From contig CAZHAX010000019.1 in the NCBI GenBank assembly GCA_964530325.1, positions 1-54,685 on the forward strand: a stretch of 54,685 nucleotides of DNA, read 5' to 3'. This document shows positions 18,368-26,291 of the stretch, in pieces (position 1 is the first letter of the stretch; each line of letters opens with the position of its first letter). This DNA is from CAZHAX01 sp964530325 (GTDB taxonomy: Bacteria; Chloroflexota; Anaerolineae; B4-G1). A model generated the notes under the pieces. That model had not been told where the DNA came from, did no database searches, and saw nothing but the letters and a program-made list of their open reading frames with translations. The translations under genes were made by a program, and so were the position numbers.

Positions 18368-18676
18368 GTGTTCAGCGAGGGACGGCACTCGGTCGTAGCG
18401 GAGCTCGGACTCATGAGCCGGCACAAAGCGCGCTACATTCGAGAGAGAGCGGTCTCTTGTCTGGCGGCCATAGCGAGCCCTCAAGTTGTTCCGCCACTCG
18501 CTGGCTTCCTCAACGACAAGGATACCACGGTGCGGAAGATGGCAGTGGAGGCGCTGGGCGAAGTCGGGGATTCGGGCGCGCTGGGGGCGCTCGCCAAAGC
18601 AGCAGAAGACAAGAAGGGTGCTGTCCGCGGCGCAGCCAAGAAAGCAATGAAACAGGTCCAGGCGAGGGTTGGCTGA
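18368..18676 (+). CDS. Short HEAT-repeat protein
   Basis: A 102-aa protein with two HEAT-like alpha-helical repeats from about residue 25: RERAVSCLAAIASPQVVPPLAGFLND, then KDTTVRKMAVEALGEVGDSGALGALAKAAED, and a final helix VRGAAKKAMKQVQ. HEAT repeats bind proteins. It starts at GTG 18368 without a good RBS, and most HEAT proteins are longer, so this may be a 5'-truncated remnant or an adaptor-sized protein. No function is assigned. Confidence 0.6.
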   Translation: MFSEGRHSVVAELGLMSRHKARYIRERAVSCLAAIASPQVVPPLAGFLNDKDTTVRKMAVEALGEVGDSGALGALAKAAEDKKGAVRGAAKKAMKQVQARVG

Positions 18677-18747
18677 GGGCCGCGGGCACCGCTAGCTGCA
18701 GGGGGAACCGGGCTGGGCCGGCCCTCACCTTGGGACGACGACGCACG

Positions 18748-19524
18748 ATGAAAGTAGACATCCGAGACGAGGCCGCCGCGTACTACGACTACAATCCGAC
18801 CGCACCGGATGACATCCCCTTCTACATCGACCGCATTCCCTCGCCCGAATCTGCCCTGCTGGAACTGGGCTGCGGCACGGGCCGCGTCACCCTGGCCCTG
18901 GCAGGACACTGCCGGTTCATCCAGGGTATCGACCTTTCGCCGGCCATGATCTCCATATGCGAGGCAAAGCTGGCGGAGGCGGGCATCCCTCCCAGCAAGG
19001 CGAAGGTCACGGTGGGCGATATCACCGATTTCGGCCTGGGACGTACCTTCGATCTGATCATCGCCCCCTTCCGCGTCCTGCAGAACCTGGAGCTGGAATC
19101 CGACGTCGACGGCCTCTTTCGCTCCATTCGCCGCCACCTCGCTCCCGGCGGCGCCTGCATACTGAATACGTTCAATCCGAACAGAGACCGAGAGCGCCTG
19201 CGCCGGGAGTGGACAAGAGAGAGCGAGGAGCTCTGTTGGGAAGTGACGCTCGCAGGCGGCAGGATCACCTGCCACGATCGATGCCCGAGGATGGACACGG
19301 AGAAGCTCATCCTATATCCCGAGCTTGTCTACCGGCGCTACGAGGAGGAAGCACTGAGAGACGAGACCGTCCTCAAGCTGGTCGTGAGATGCTACTATCC
19401 GGACGACCTGGAGAACCTGGCTGCTGCCCATGGGTTCGACGTCGTCGGCCGCTGGGGCGGATACGGCGGGGAGGTATACGGGGAAGGGCCGGAGCTGGTC
19501 CTGCAGTTCGCCGAGGGCAGCTAG
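18748..19524 (+). CDS. Class I SAM-dependent methyltransferase
   Basis: A 258-aa protein with a Rossmann methyltransferase core: motif I ALLELGCGTGRVTLALAG (about residues 33-50), acidic motif II IQGIDLSPAMI, and the motif around FDLIIAPFRVLQNL. The C-terminal half carries YEEEALRDETVLKLVVRCYYPDDLENL and GFDVVGRWGGYGGE, as in methyltransferases acting on small molecules. ATG 18748 is the first start of the conserved region; the open frame to 18457 overlaps the HEAT gene. Substrate unknown. Confidence 0.87.
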   Translation: MKVDIRDEAAAYYDYNPTAPDDIPFYIDRIPSPESALLELGCGTGRVTLALAGHCRFIQGIDLSPAMISICEAKLAEAGIPPSKAKVTVGDITDFGLGRTFDLIIAPFRVLQNLELESDVDGLFRSIRRHLAPGGACILNTFNPNRDRERLRREWTRESEELCWEVTLAGGRITCHDRCPRMDTEKLILYPELVYRRYEEEALRDETVLKLVVRCYYPDDLENLAAAHGFDVVGRWGGYGGEVYGEGPELVLQFAEGS

Positions 19525-19577
19525 TCCGGGCCGCTGGATCGCCATCTATCGGCGGTCACAGCGGATCGGCGCGCGAA

Positions 19578-19606
19578 AGGAGACCCTGCCAGCAGCAAGG
19601 TCTCCT
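19578..19606. terminator. Bidirectional hairpin between convergent genes
   Basis: AGGAGACC (19578-19585) pairs with GGTCTCCT (19599-19606) around a 13-nt loop, between the methyltransferase (plus) and the ferritin-like gene (minus). It is a likely shared terminator without a long T-tract. Confidence 0.5.
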
Positions 19607-19637
19607 CCCTCGACCTCTGCTCTCTGCTGTCTGCCGT

Positions 19638-20195
19638 CTACTCTGATGGCATGAATGGACGCACGAAGGGCGATGTCTGTCCGCGGCGCAAGAAGTGGCC
19701 CGACGGCCCTTCACCCAGGAACTCGGAGAACCACGACTCGTGTTCGATTTCCTCATTCAGGATCGCCAGGGCCAGCGCATGGGTGCGATGATCCTTGCCG
19801 GCCGTGATGTTGCAGATGTGAGAGTATCCGCGTACGGCACATCGCTCCGCATCCACCAGGACCTTCAGGATGGCCTTCACGTCGGTCGGGTCCTTCGGCA
19901 GCCGCGCGGCCGAACAGGCCGACATGTCGTGGAATACCTTCATGTCGTCAGGCAGCTTGCCCCCAAGCTCGTAGATGCGCGGCACCAGGGCCTCGAAGTG
20001 ATTGCGGTCTTCGATACGGGCAGTTTCCGCAATCTCTTTGACCCCCTCGCCCTCCAGTCCGATCAGGTTCGCCCGCAGGATGGTGTAGTAGTAGAATGTG
20101 GTCAGCTCGGCTGCCGCATTCTTGATCAGCAAGTCGAGCAATACGTCAACGTCTACTCCCGCCTTCTCAACCATTTCGCGCGCTACTTTCGCCAT
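19638..20195 (-). CDS. DPS-like ferritin (DPSL / thioferritin type)
   Basis: A 185-aa four-helix ferritin-like protein. Metal ligands are visible: Glu30 (NAAAELTTFYYY), Glu62 and His66 (RIEDRNHFEAL), Glu117 (VDAERCAVRGYS) and Glu149/His152 (NEEIEHESWF). Cys119 and Cys128 flank the third helix, as in the DPSL proteins called thioferritins, which use H2O2 to oxidise Fe(II) in 12-subunit cages and protect against oxidative stress. AAAGGAG precedes ATG at 20195; the open frame extending to 20585 includes the promoter and is rejected. It has its own consensus promoter and an approximately 160-nt leader. Confidence 0.87.
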   Translation of the reverse strand: MAKVAREMVEKAGVDVDVLLDLLIKNAAAELTTFYYYTILRANLIGLEGEGVKEIAETARIEDRNHFEALVPRIYELGGKLPDDMKVFHDMSACSAARLPKDPTDVKAILKVLVDAERCAVRGYSHICNITAGKDHRTHALALAILNEEIEHESWFSEFLGEGPSGHFLRRGQTSPFVRPFMPSE

Positions 20196-20363
20196 TGCCG
20201 TCGTCTCCTTTCTTGATCCCCTGCTGCTGACACTCCGTAGGCCCGCCCACAGATACGGACTCACTCGTGGCCAACTGCTTCTGCCGCAACTGCTTGAGCA
20301 TCGCTCCGCCCATCCGCATTGTCCCGCCTCGGGATTGATTGCCTGAAATACCCGACGGTTATC

Positions 20364-20392
20364 ATTATAACCCATTCCGCTCGACCTGTCAA
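20364..20392 (-). promoter_or_regulatory. Perfect-consensus sigma70 promoter of ferritin gene
   Basis: Read on the minus strand: TTGACA (20392-20387), a 17-nt spacer and TATAAT (20369-20364). Both hexamers match consensus exactly. Confidence 0.85.
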
Positions 20393-20475
20393 GCAGCTGT
20401 CGCCCGCGTTGCTGCTGGAAGGCGACGGCGAAGGCCAGCCGGACGCGCCCACCGCGGCGCTGATCGCCGGGCAAG

Positions 20476-20504
20476 TTGCGCTCTTGCCCGACCCCTGATA
20501 CAGT
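20476..20504 (+). promoter_or_regulatory. Probable promoter for hypothetical gene at 20648
   Basis: TTGCGC (20476-20481), a 17-nt spacer and TACAGT (20499-20504), the same hexamers as at 17281. The leader would be about 135 nt. Confidence 0.5.
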
Positions 20505-20647
20505 AGCTCGGGCCGCCCCGCGCCGCAGGACGGCCTTTTGCTGCGACAACAGAGGGCATCGCTCGCCCGCACCGCTGCCCTGCAAGCAGAGACGAGCGGC
20601 ACGACAGCCGGGTCAACGGCGCGCGGGCGCCGGGGAAGGGGAAGGCT

Positions 20648-21502
20648 ATGTTCAAAGGACTGCGCTCCGAATTCACTCCTCCGCCGCTCTCCGTGGGAAA
20701 CCCGGGCAAGGGAGCACAGTTCCGGGCGGGGTTCTCGGATGGCGATCGTTCCTGGGAGGAAACGGTGAATCTCGTCGATTGCCTATCCTCGGTTCTCAGC
20801 TCAAAGGGCCACGCGTACAGGACAGGGACCGGATTCGTCGAACTGGATGCCGGCTTCATCCTGCAGCCGAGATTCGTGGAGCTGCAACCCGGTCACACGA
20901 AGGGCGTGCGAACGACGACAACAGTCGAGGTTCATCACCCGCAGCTGGTACCGGACGGGGCCTTTGAGTATCAGCACTCGCGAGGGAGCGATACCACAGC
21001 CTCGGTGATCGCCGGCTTGCAGGGATGGGCGGAGCTCGACCTCGTCGTCTTCCTGGACGCGGCTCGCGATGAGTTGGAGCACTGCACGGCGCTGCAGATG
21101 GGCCTTCCCGATGCCAATGAGGGCGATCGCCGCGTCCGTCGCGTTGTGCTCGGCCCGCCGGCCAGGCTGGTCACGGACAGAAACACGCCAGAGGATCCAG
21201 AGCACCCCTTCTGCCCCTGCTGCCTGCTGACGAAGACGATGGAGGCCTTCAGGCAGTTTCTCGCAGGAGATGCCTTCTACGGGATTCGCGTCTATGCCGC
21301 GCGAACAGCGGATGCATCGGTGATGGCAGACTGCCGGATCAACGGCGAGGACTGGGAGCCGGGAACGGAGGCCCTGCGCGCCTACGCAGAGACCTGGCCC
21401 GGCGTTGGCGTCGAGACCCGCAAGCAGTATGTGATTATCCACTCCTGGGACGCGCCGAGCAAGTGGCTTGATAGGTGCAGGCCTGCTCTGAGCGGACCTT
21501 AG
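20648..21502 (+). CDS. Hypothetical protein, possibly DUF6348-like
   Basis: A 284-aa soluble protein with no signal peptide or membrane span. Visible segments are VEVHHPQLVPDGAFEYQHSRG, a likely strand-rich core, a CPCC cluster (FCPCCLLTKTMEAF, about residue 190), FYGIRVYAARTADASVMADCRINGEDWEPG and a C-terminal KQYVIIHSW. The pattern recalls the uncharacterised DUF6348 family, but I am not certain. ATG 20648 has GGGGAAGG upstream. Neighbours give no hint of function. Confidence 0.65.
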   Translation: MFKGLRSEFTPPPLSVGNPGKGAQFRAGFSDGDRSWEETVNLVDCLSSVLSSKGHAYRTGTGFVELDAGFILQPRFVELQPGHTKGVRTTTTVEVHHPQLVPDGAFEYQHSRGSDTTASVIAGLQGWAELDLVVFLDAARDELEHCTALQMGLPDANEGDRRVRRVVLGPPARLVTDRNTPEDPEHPFCPCCLLTKTMEAFRQFLAGDAFYGIRVYAARTADASVMADCRINGEDWEPGTEALRAYAETWPGVGVETRKQYVIIHSWDAPSKWLDRCRPALSGP

Positions 21503-21593
21503 ACCTGGCAGCGCTGGCGCAGCGCATCGGGTTGCAGCCTGCGCGCCCATCGTTGCCCACCAGCTCCCGTGGAACCGTCTGGACAGAGCACTG

Positions 21594-21938
21594 ATGGTGA
21601 CAACACAACGAGAGAAGCGCGCCAGGCAAGCCCTCAAGCTCCTTGGACATGATCGCTGCACAGCTTTCATCCGGGCCATCCGGGAGGATCGGCACTGCAT
21701 CGCGGTCAAGCTGCTGAACGAGCAGCTGGATGCGGGGACTGACCTGGATACGATCTTCTTCACCGGCGAGGAGTTCGGCTTCCAGCTTTCGGCCGCGCCT
21801 ATCGGGCCGGACCGCTTCCGCATCGAGTTCAGCTGCCGGGCAGGCCCGCTGGCCGGAGACGGTGGTGCCTGGGATGTTCTATTCGACGCCGATGGCTCGG
21901 CCTCCGAAGCGACCGGCGTGGACGAATGGATCTACTAG
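21594..21938 (+). CDS. Hypothetical protein (114 aa)
   Basis: A soluble 114-aa protein starting MVTTQREKRARQALKLLGHD, with an N-terminal helical half and a C-terminal half rich in acidic residues (TIFFTGEEFGF, FDADGSASEATGVDEWIY). I recognise no family. Its 3' end overlaps the start of the metallophosphoesterase by 13 nt, suggesting coupled translation. Confidence 0.6.
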   Translation: MVTTQREKRARQALKLLGHDRCTAFIRAIREDRHCIAVKLLNEQLDAGTDLDTIFFTGEEFGFQLSAAPIGPDRFRIEFSCRAGPLAGDGGAWDVLFDADGSASEATGVDEWIY

Positions 21939-22996
21939 CCACGCCGCTCCTGGGCGTTCTCACCGCCGCAGCGTGGATGGCCGCAGCGCTGTGCCTCTTC
22001 CTGCTGCTCCTCAACCGCCGGCTCATCCTGATCAAGGACGGAGCCTTCAAGAGACGGATAATCGCGGCCACGTTCGTCATCCTGCTGGGCGGGTCGGCCA
22101 TCCTCGGCTATCGCGCGGGATGGTCCCTCTGGCTGGTTCTGCCCGCCCTTATGCTGGCGGCAGTCGCCGCGGGAGAAGCGAGGCGGGCCGTACTAAGGCA
22201 TCGCCTCCGCGGCTCCCCGCCGCTGTGGCGGGACAATGCGGGGCTGCAGCTCGGGCAGCCGCTGACGACGACCGAGCTCCAGGTCGCCCACTACGGGATC
22301 GACCTGCCGGCATGGCCGGGCCACGAGCTCTTCGTCGCACACGTCAGCGACTTCCACGTCAACGATAGGATCCCGGCCGAATACTACAAGGCTGTGGTGC
22401 AGCGGGTGAGCGAGGCCCGGGCAGACCTGGTCTTCATCACCGGCGACTTCATCACCGAGCTCGATTTCGTGCCCCGCCTGGGAGCCTTGCTGGCGCCAAT
22501 CGAGAGCCGACTGGGCACCTTCGCCGTGCTGGGCAATCACGACTGCTGGGCGGGGGCTGATACGGTCGCCAGAGCTGTCCGCGACGCCGGCCTCGTCCTC
22601 CTGGAGAACGATTGCCGGCGGGTCGAGGTCAACGGGAACACAGTACTCGTCTGCGGATGCGACGACCCCTGGGCAGAACGCCGCTGGCAGCCGCCGCCGG
22701 CCCCCGACGGTGAACTCCTCTTGGCGCTGACTCACACAGCGGACAACATCTACCGCCTCAGTCGCGCCGGGGTGGCCGCCGCCTTCGCCGGCCACTACCA
22801 CGCCGGGCAGGTCAGGATCCCCCTGCTGGGGCCTATCGTCGTGCCATCCAGGTACGGCCGGCGCTTCGACCACGGCCACTTCGTGGTCGAAGGGACGCAT
22901 CTCTTCGTCACAGCCGGCGTTGGCTCTGCATCGCCGTCCATGCGGGTCTACTGCCGGCCGGACGTCTTCCTGGTGCGCATCAGGAAGGCTGCGTGA
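21926..22996 (+). CDS. Membrane-anchored metallophosphoesterase
   Basis: A 356-aa protein with two N-terminal membrane helices (about residues 7-30 and 48-80), then a calcineurin-like phosphoesterase domain. All metal-binding blocks are present in order: VSDFHVN (D-x-H), FITGDFI (GD), LGNHDCWAG (GNHD), LTHTADNI (H) and FAGHYHAGQVRIP (GHxH). This layout matches YaeI/YkuE-like enzymes that hydrolyse phosphodiester or pyrophosphate bonds in lipids such as UDP-diacylglucosamine; the exact substrate is unknown. ATG 21926 lies inside the end of the preceding gene. Confidence 0.88.
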   Translation: MDLLATPLLGVLTAAAWMAAALCLFLLLLNRRLILIKDGAFKRRIIAATFVILLGGSAILGYRAGWSLWLVLPALMLAAVAAGEARRAVLRHRLRGSPPLWRDNAGLQLGQPLTTTELQVAHYGIDLPAWPGHELFVAHVSDFHVNDRIPAEYYKAVVQRVSEARADLVFITGDFITELDFVPRLGALLAPIESRLGTFAVLGNHDCWAGADTVARAVRDAGLVLLENDCRRVEVNGNTVLVCGCDDPWAERRWQPPPAPDGELLLALTHTADNIYRLSRAGVAAAFAGHYHAGQVRIPLLGPIVVPSRYGRRFDHGHFVVEGTHLFVTAGVGSASPSMRVYCRPDVFLVRIRKAA

Positions 22997-23010
22997 GTTC
23001 AGTCTTTGTA

Positions 23011-23038
23011 GTGGGGGCACGGGATGCCGTGCCCCCAC
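23011..23038. repeat. Intergenic hairpin repeat
   Basis: GTGGGGGCACGG (23011-23022) and CCGTGCCCCCAC (23027-23038) form a perfect 12-bp stem with a GATG loop, 15 nt after the metallophosphoesterase stop. It may act as a terminator; its sequence class resembles the palindromes at 12-17 kb. Confidence 0.65.
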
Positions 23039-23094
23039 AGCCCTGAGCCTCTGCGCACTCCACGTTCTCTGCGGTCAATCCTCCCCCGCACCAG

Positions 23095-23123
23095 TGGACG
23101 CCCCAGCCCGTTGGTGGTATACT
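23095..23123 (+). promoter_or_regulatory. Probable promoter for rsfS
   Basis: TGGACG (23095-23100), a 17-nt spacer and TATACT (23118-23123). The leader to the CTG start would be only about 24 nt. Confidence 0.5.
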
Positions 23124-23153
23124 GACCTCAATCTACCCCCGGGAGGCACGCTA

Positions 23154-23501
23154 CTGGACCCGCTCGAGCTGGCCCGGCAGATCGTCGATACGATCGCCGA
23201 AAACAAAGGTGAGGACGTCCTACTCCTCGACATCAGCGAGCTTTCGATCCTTACCGACTACTTCGTCATCGCTACGACCACCAGCGAGCGGCAGGCCCAG
23301 GCGATTCTGGACGAGATCAAGAAGCGCGCCAAGAAGGGGCTCCGCCAGATCCCGCGAACGGTCGACGGCGACACAGCCAGCCAGTGGGTCGTGCTCGACT
23401 ACGGCGGGGTCGTCGTCCACCTCCTGACGCCGGAGATGCGAGCCTACTACGACCTGGAAGGCCTGTGGCACGACGCTTCCGTCGTCGTCCGTATGCTCTA
23501 G
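23154..23501 (+). CDS. rsfS: Ribosomal silencing factor RsfS
   Basis: A 115-aa protein of the RsfS/Iojap family with the diagnostic core ELSILTDYFVIATTTSERQAQAI, DGDTASQWVVLDYGGVVVHLLTPEMRAYYDLEGLWHDA. RsfS binds ribosomal protein uL14 and blocks subunit joining in starved cells. No ATG, GTG or TTG lies in frame between a strong GGGAGG (23141-23146) and the conserved domain. CTG 23154 is 7 nt after that site and just downstream of a promoter, so a CTG start is the best reading. Longer upstream frames run through the hairpin repeat and into the previous gene. Confidence 0.88.
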   Translation: MDPLELARQIVDTIAENKGEDVLLLDISELSILTDYFVIATTTSERQAQAILDEIKKRAKKGLRQIPRTVDGDTASQWVVLDYGGVVVHLLTPEMRAYYDLEGLWHDASVVVRML

Positions 23502-23557
23502 CCGGGCCGGCGCCGTTCCTCCGGCCGCTCTCCAGTTCCCCGCACCCGCGATTCTAG

Positions 23558-23563
23558 TATAAT
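23558..23563 (+). promoter_or_regulatory. -10 box giving a near-leaderless transcript
   Basis: A perfect TATAAT lies only 9 nt before the ATG at 23573, so the transcript would start within a few bases of the start codon. The -35 region is weak (TTCCCC at 23536-23541). Confidence 0.55.
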
Positions 23564-23572
23564 CTACAGGCA

Positions 23573-24238
23573 ATGGGACCCCTGCGCGTGCTGCTGGTCG
23601 ACGATCACCTCCTCTTCCGAAAGGGGCTGGCCAGACTGCTCGACGGTCAGCCCGACTTCGAGGTGGTCGGCGAGGCGAAGAACGGACTGGAAGCGCTGGA
23701 GATGGCCCGCCGGCTCGAGCCCGACCTGGTGCTGATGGACATCCGCATGCCCGGCTCGGATGGGCTCGAGGCGACTGGTCGGATCAAGGCCCACCTGCCC
23801 AAGACCCAGGTCGTCGTTCTCACCGTGTCGGACGATCCGGACGACCTCACCGCTGCCGTGCGCCACGGCGCCGACGGCTACCTGCTCAAGGATCTGCTTC
23901 CCGAACTGCTCTTCCAGCAGCTGCGCGGCCTGGCTCAGGGCGAAGCGCCCCTCTCGCGAACGATGACCGGCAAGCTCTTCCAGGAGCTGGCCCGCCGCGA
24001 CCGGCCGGGCGCCGTGCCGGCCCCTTCGGAAGAGCTCTCGCCAAGGGAAGGCCAGGTGCTCGCCTTGGTGGTCGACGGCTGCTCAAACCGGGAAATAGCC
24101 GCGGAGCTCGGCATCGCCCGCAATACGGTCAAGAACCACATCCGCAGTATCCTCAGCAAGCTCGGCGCCAGAAACAGAGCCCAGGCGGCCGCCCTCGCCG
24201 TGAGCCAGGGCCTCGTCCGCCTGCCAGGCGAGCGCTGA
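23573..24238 (+). CDS. NarL/FixJ-family response regulator
   Basis: A 221-aa protein with a receiver domain (residues 1-125) containing acidic pair Asp10-Asp11, phospho-acceptor Asp56 (LVLMDIRMPG), Thr84 and Lys106 (DGYLLKDLL). A LuxR-type helix-turn-helix follows at about 155-215 (LSPREGQVLALVVDG, IAAELGIARNTVKNHIRSILSKL). It should bind DNA when phosphorylated by a sensor kinase, but no kinase gene is adjacent, so it is an orphan regulator in this window. No Shine-Dalgarno is present and the -10 box abuts the ATG, consistent with leaderless translation. Confidence 0.93.
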   Translation: MGPLRVLLVDDHLLFRKGLARLLDGQPDFEVVGEAKNGLEALEMARRLEPDLVLMDIRMPGSDGLEATGRIKAHLPKTQVVVLTVSDDPDDLTAAVRHGADGYLLKDLLPELLFQQLRGLAQGEAPLSRTMTGKLFQELARRDRPGAVPAPSEELSPREGQVLALVVDGCSNREIAAELGIARNTVKNHIRSILSKLGARNRAQAAALAVSQGLVRLPGER

Positions 24239-24269
24239 AGACCCTGGCCGCCTCTGCCACACCTGCCTC

Positions 24270-24298
24270 TTGACTCAGCAGGCTTTTGCCCCTACAAT
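24270..24298 (+). promoter_or_regulatory. Strong sigma70-type promoter
   Basis: TTGACT (24270-24275), a 17-nt spacer and TACAAT (24293-24298). It is 46 nt upstream of the RBS-supported ATG 24351. Confidence 0.75.
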
Positions 24299-24350
24299 CC
24301 GTGCCAGCAGGCAATCCCACCTGGGGCGGGACCCCGGAAGGAGTCGGCCG

Positions 24351-26219
24351 ATGAGCGAAGCGAAGCCGATGCGTACCCTGGAAGCTGCAGCAGTGCTGCT
24401 GTTTCTCGTCCAGTCGATCCGCGTCCTGTTCTCCGTTCTCTTCGGCCTCATCTACGACACACTCTTCGAGGAGACGCTGTCCTACACGACGCTAGGGGTG
24501 ATTATGCTTCTCGTCGTCGCGGCGCTGCTGGCGCCGTTGGCCGCCCCGCGGCGCAAGTGGCGGTCGCTGCTCCTCGCCGCGGCGGTTGTGGCCGCCGGCG
24601 CCCGCATCGCGGTCACGGTCAACCAGGCCTCCGTCAGGCTATGGAGCAGCTTGATCGTTATCGCGGCCGCCACCCTCTACGCCGCCACCCTATCCCGCTT
24701 CCGCCCCCGGGCTCTGACCACCGGCCTGCTCCTTGCCTTCGCCGCAGACCAGCTCCTCCGCGCCGCCGGGAACACCTACGATCTCGCGCTGCGAGAGTGG
24801 TGGCTGCCCATTCAGATCTTTCTCTCCCTCGGCACGTCGCTTGTGGCCTGGCTTGGATTCGCGCGCTCCAGAGCAGATAGCGACAGCGCCCCCTCCTCCG
24901 CAGGTGGCATCTCCACCGTCGACAGCTTGGCCATCGGCGCTCTTCTCTTCCTGGAGACTTCCCTGCTGGGCTTCCCGAACGCCCTCTCCCGCTGGAGCGG
25001 CGTCGCCTATGAAGTGGTGGCGCCCCTGTTGATGGCCGCCACCCTGCTACCCTCCCTGCCTCCACTCCGCCAAGCTGCCCACCGCCTTGGCAACAGCCGG
25101 CTGGGCGGCCTGGTCGCATTGCTTGTGGCGGCCTTGGGGGTCGCTGCCGGACGGCTGGCCGGGCCAGCCGTCGCCCTGGCGGGGATGCTCCTTGCACAGG
25201 TTCTGTTGATGATGGTACTTCTCCGATCCGCCGAGGGCGGGGAGTCGCCCAGATCCGGGCGCGCGCTGGCGCTGGGGCTGATCGTGATGCTGCTGCTCAG
25301 CTTCGGCCTCGCCTTCGCCTTCACCTATGCCTACGTCGTCCCCGCGTTCCGGGACATGGGTCTGCCTGTGGTCCTTGTTGCCACCCTTCTCGCCGCACTG
25401 CCGGCCCTGCGCAGGGGCAATGCTCACTCAGCGGTAGGGGCGCCGAGTACGGCCGCCTGGCACTGGGTGGCCGCCGCAGTCGCTATCCTGGCCACTACTG
25501 CCTTCGCCTGGCCGCCCCAGCTCGACCGGTGGGAAGGGGGAGCGGTGAGGGTGGGAACCTACAACATCCACTACGGGTACAACACGCACTGGCAGTTGAG
25601 CCTGGAGGATCAGGCTCGCACCATCGAAGATGCGGGCGTCGACATCATCGTCATGCAGGAGGTAGACGCCTGCCGCATCACCAGCTACGGGGTTGACGAC
25701 GCACTCTGGCTGGCCCGCCGCCTGGGCATGCAGGAGGTCTACGGGCCGGCGCTGGAGGAGCTCTCCGGCATCGCCCTTCTCACCCGCATTCCCATAGCTG
25801 ATTCGGATACGCAGATCCTGGCCAGCCGGCTGGAACAGACCGCTATCGTCTACGCGCGTCTCTTGCCGGATGGCCTGCCCCTTCACGCATACGGGGTATG
25901 GATGGGCCTGGAGCCGGATGAGCGAGCGCTTCAGCTCGATGGCGCGCTCGCCTTCATAGGGGACGCCTCCCCCGCTGTATTCGGCGGTGACTTCAATGCC
26001 ACTCCGGACTCGGCCACCTACGCCCGCCTCCGCGCGGAGGGGTTTGATGACCCCTTCATCGTCGGCGGTTTCGAGCCTGAGCCGAGCTCCCCGGCCATCG
26101 AGCCCTCCCGCCGCATCGACCACGTTTGGGTGCGCGGCCTGCAGGTCACAGGCGCCGAGGTGCTGAGCTCTCTGGCCTCCGACCACCGCATGGTCGTGGT
26201 CGAGGTGGAGCTGCAGTGA
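24351..26219 (+). CDS. Polytopic membrane protein with endonuclease/exonuclease/phosphatase domain
   Basis: A 622-aa protein. About residues 1-385 form roughly eleven membrane helices, and the C-terminal 230 residues form an EEP-type phosphatase/nuclease domain. The EEP motifs are complete: VGTYNIHYG (N), VMQEVD (E), FGGDFNATPDS (D-x-N), RRIDHVWV and SDHRMVVV (D-H). The superfamily includes Mg-dependent phosphodiesterases, sphingomyelinases and lipid phosphatases; a lipid-linked substrate is plausible because of the membrane anchor. GGAAGGAG precedes ATG 24351. The frame open to 24270 starts inside the promoter. Confidence 0.86.
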   Translation: MSEAKPMRTLEAAAVLLFLVQSIRVLFSVLFGLIYDTLFEETLSYTTLGVIMLLVVAALLAPLAAPRRKWRSLLLAAAVVAAGARIAVTVNQASVRLWSSLIVIAAATLYAATLSRFRPRALTTGLLLAFAADQLLRAAGNTYDLALREWWLPIQIFLSLGTSLVAWLGFARSRADSDSAPSSAGGISTVDSLAIGALLFLETSLLGFPNALSRWSGVAYEVVAPLLMAATLLPSLPPLRQAAHRLGNSRLGGLVALLVAALGVAAGRLAGPAVALAGMLLAQVLLMMVLLRSAEGGESPRSGRALALGLIVMLLLSFGLAFAFTYAYVVPAFRDMGLPVVLVATLLAALPALRRGNAHSAVGAPSTAAWHWVAAAVAILATTAFAWPPQLDRWEGGAVRVGTYNIHYGYNTHWQLSLEDQARTIEDAGVDIIVMQEVDACRITSYGVDDALWLARRLGMQEVYGPALEELSGIALLTRIPIADSDTQILASRLEQTAIVYARLLPDGLPLHAYGVWMGLEPDERALQLDGALAFIGDASPAVFGGDFNATPDSATYARLRAEGFDDPFIVGGFEPEPSSPAIEPSRRIDHVWVRGLQVTGAEVLSSLASDHRMVVVEVELQ

Positions 26220-26224
26220 GAGGG

Positions 26225-26252
26225 CCTGCGGCGGGCCGGAAAACGCCGCAGG
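26225..26252 (+). terminator. Hairpin between EEP and peptidase genes
   Basis: CCTGCGGCG (26225-26233) and CGCCGCAGG (26244-26252) form a 9-bp stem with a 10-nt loop. There is no T-tract; it may be an attenuator or weak terminator. Confidence 0.4.
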
Positions 26253-26291
26253 GGTCGGCAACCGGACTCGCAGGACTCCAGAGGTAGGCGG

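Larger units (their letters stand above)
20196..20647. other. Divergent intergenic region
   Basis: These 452 nt separate the minus-strand ferritin gene from the plus-strand hypothetical gene. They hold the ferritin leader (20196-20357), its promoter, and a weaker divergent promoter at 20476-20504. No gene is supported inside. Confidence 0.55.

Noticed and set aside
19638..20585. 315-codon version of the ferritin-like gene
   Set aside because: The extra N-terminal 130 codons cover the consensus promoter and lack ferritin similarity; the RBS supports the start at 20195.
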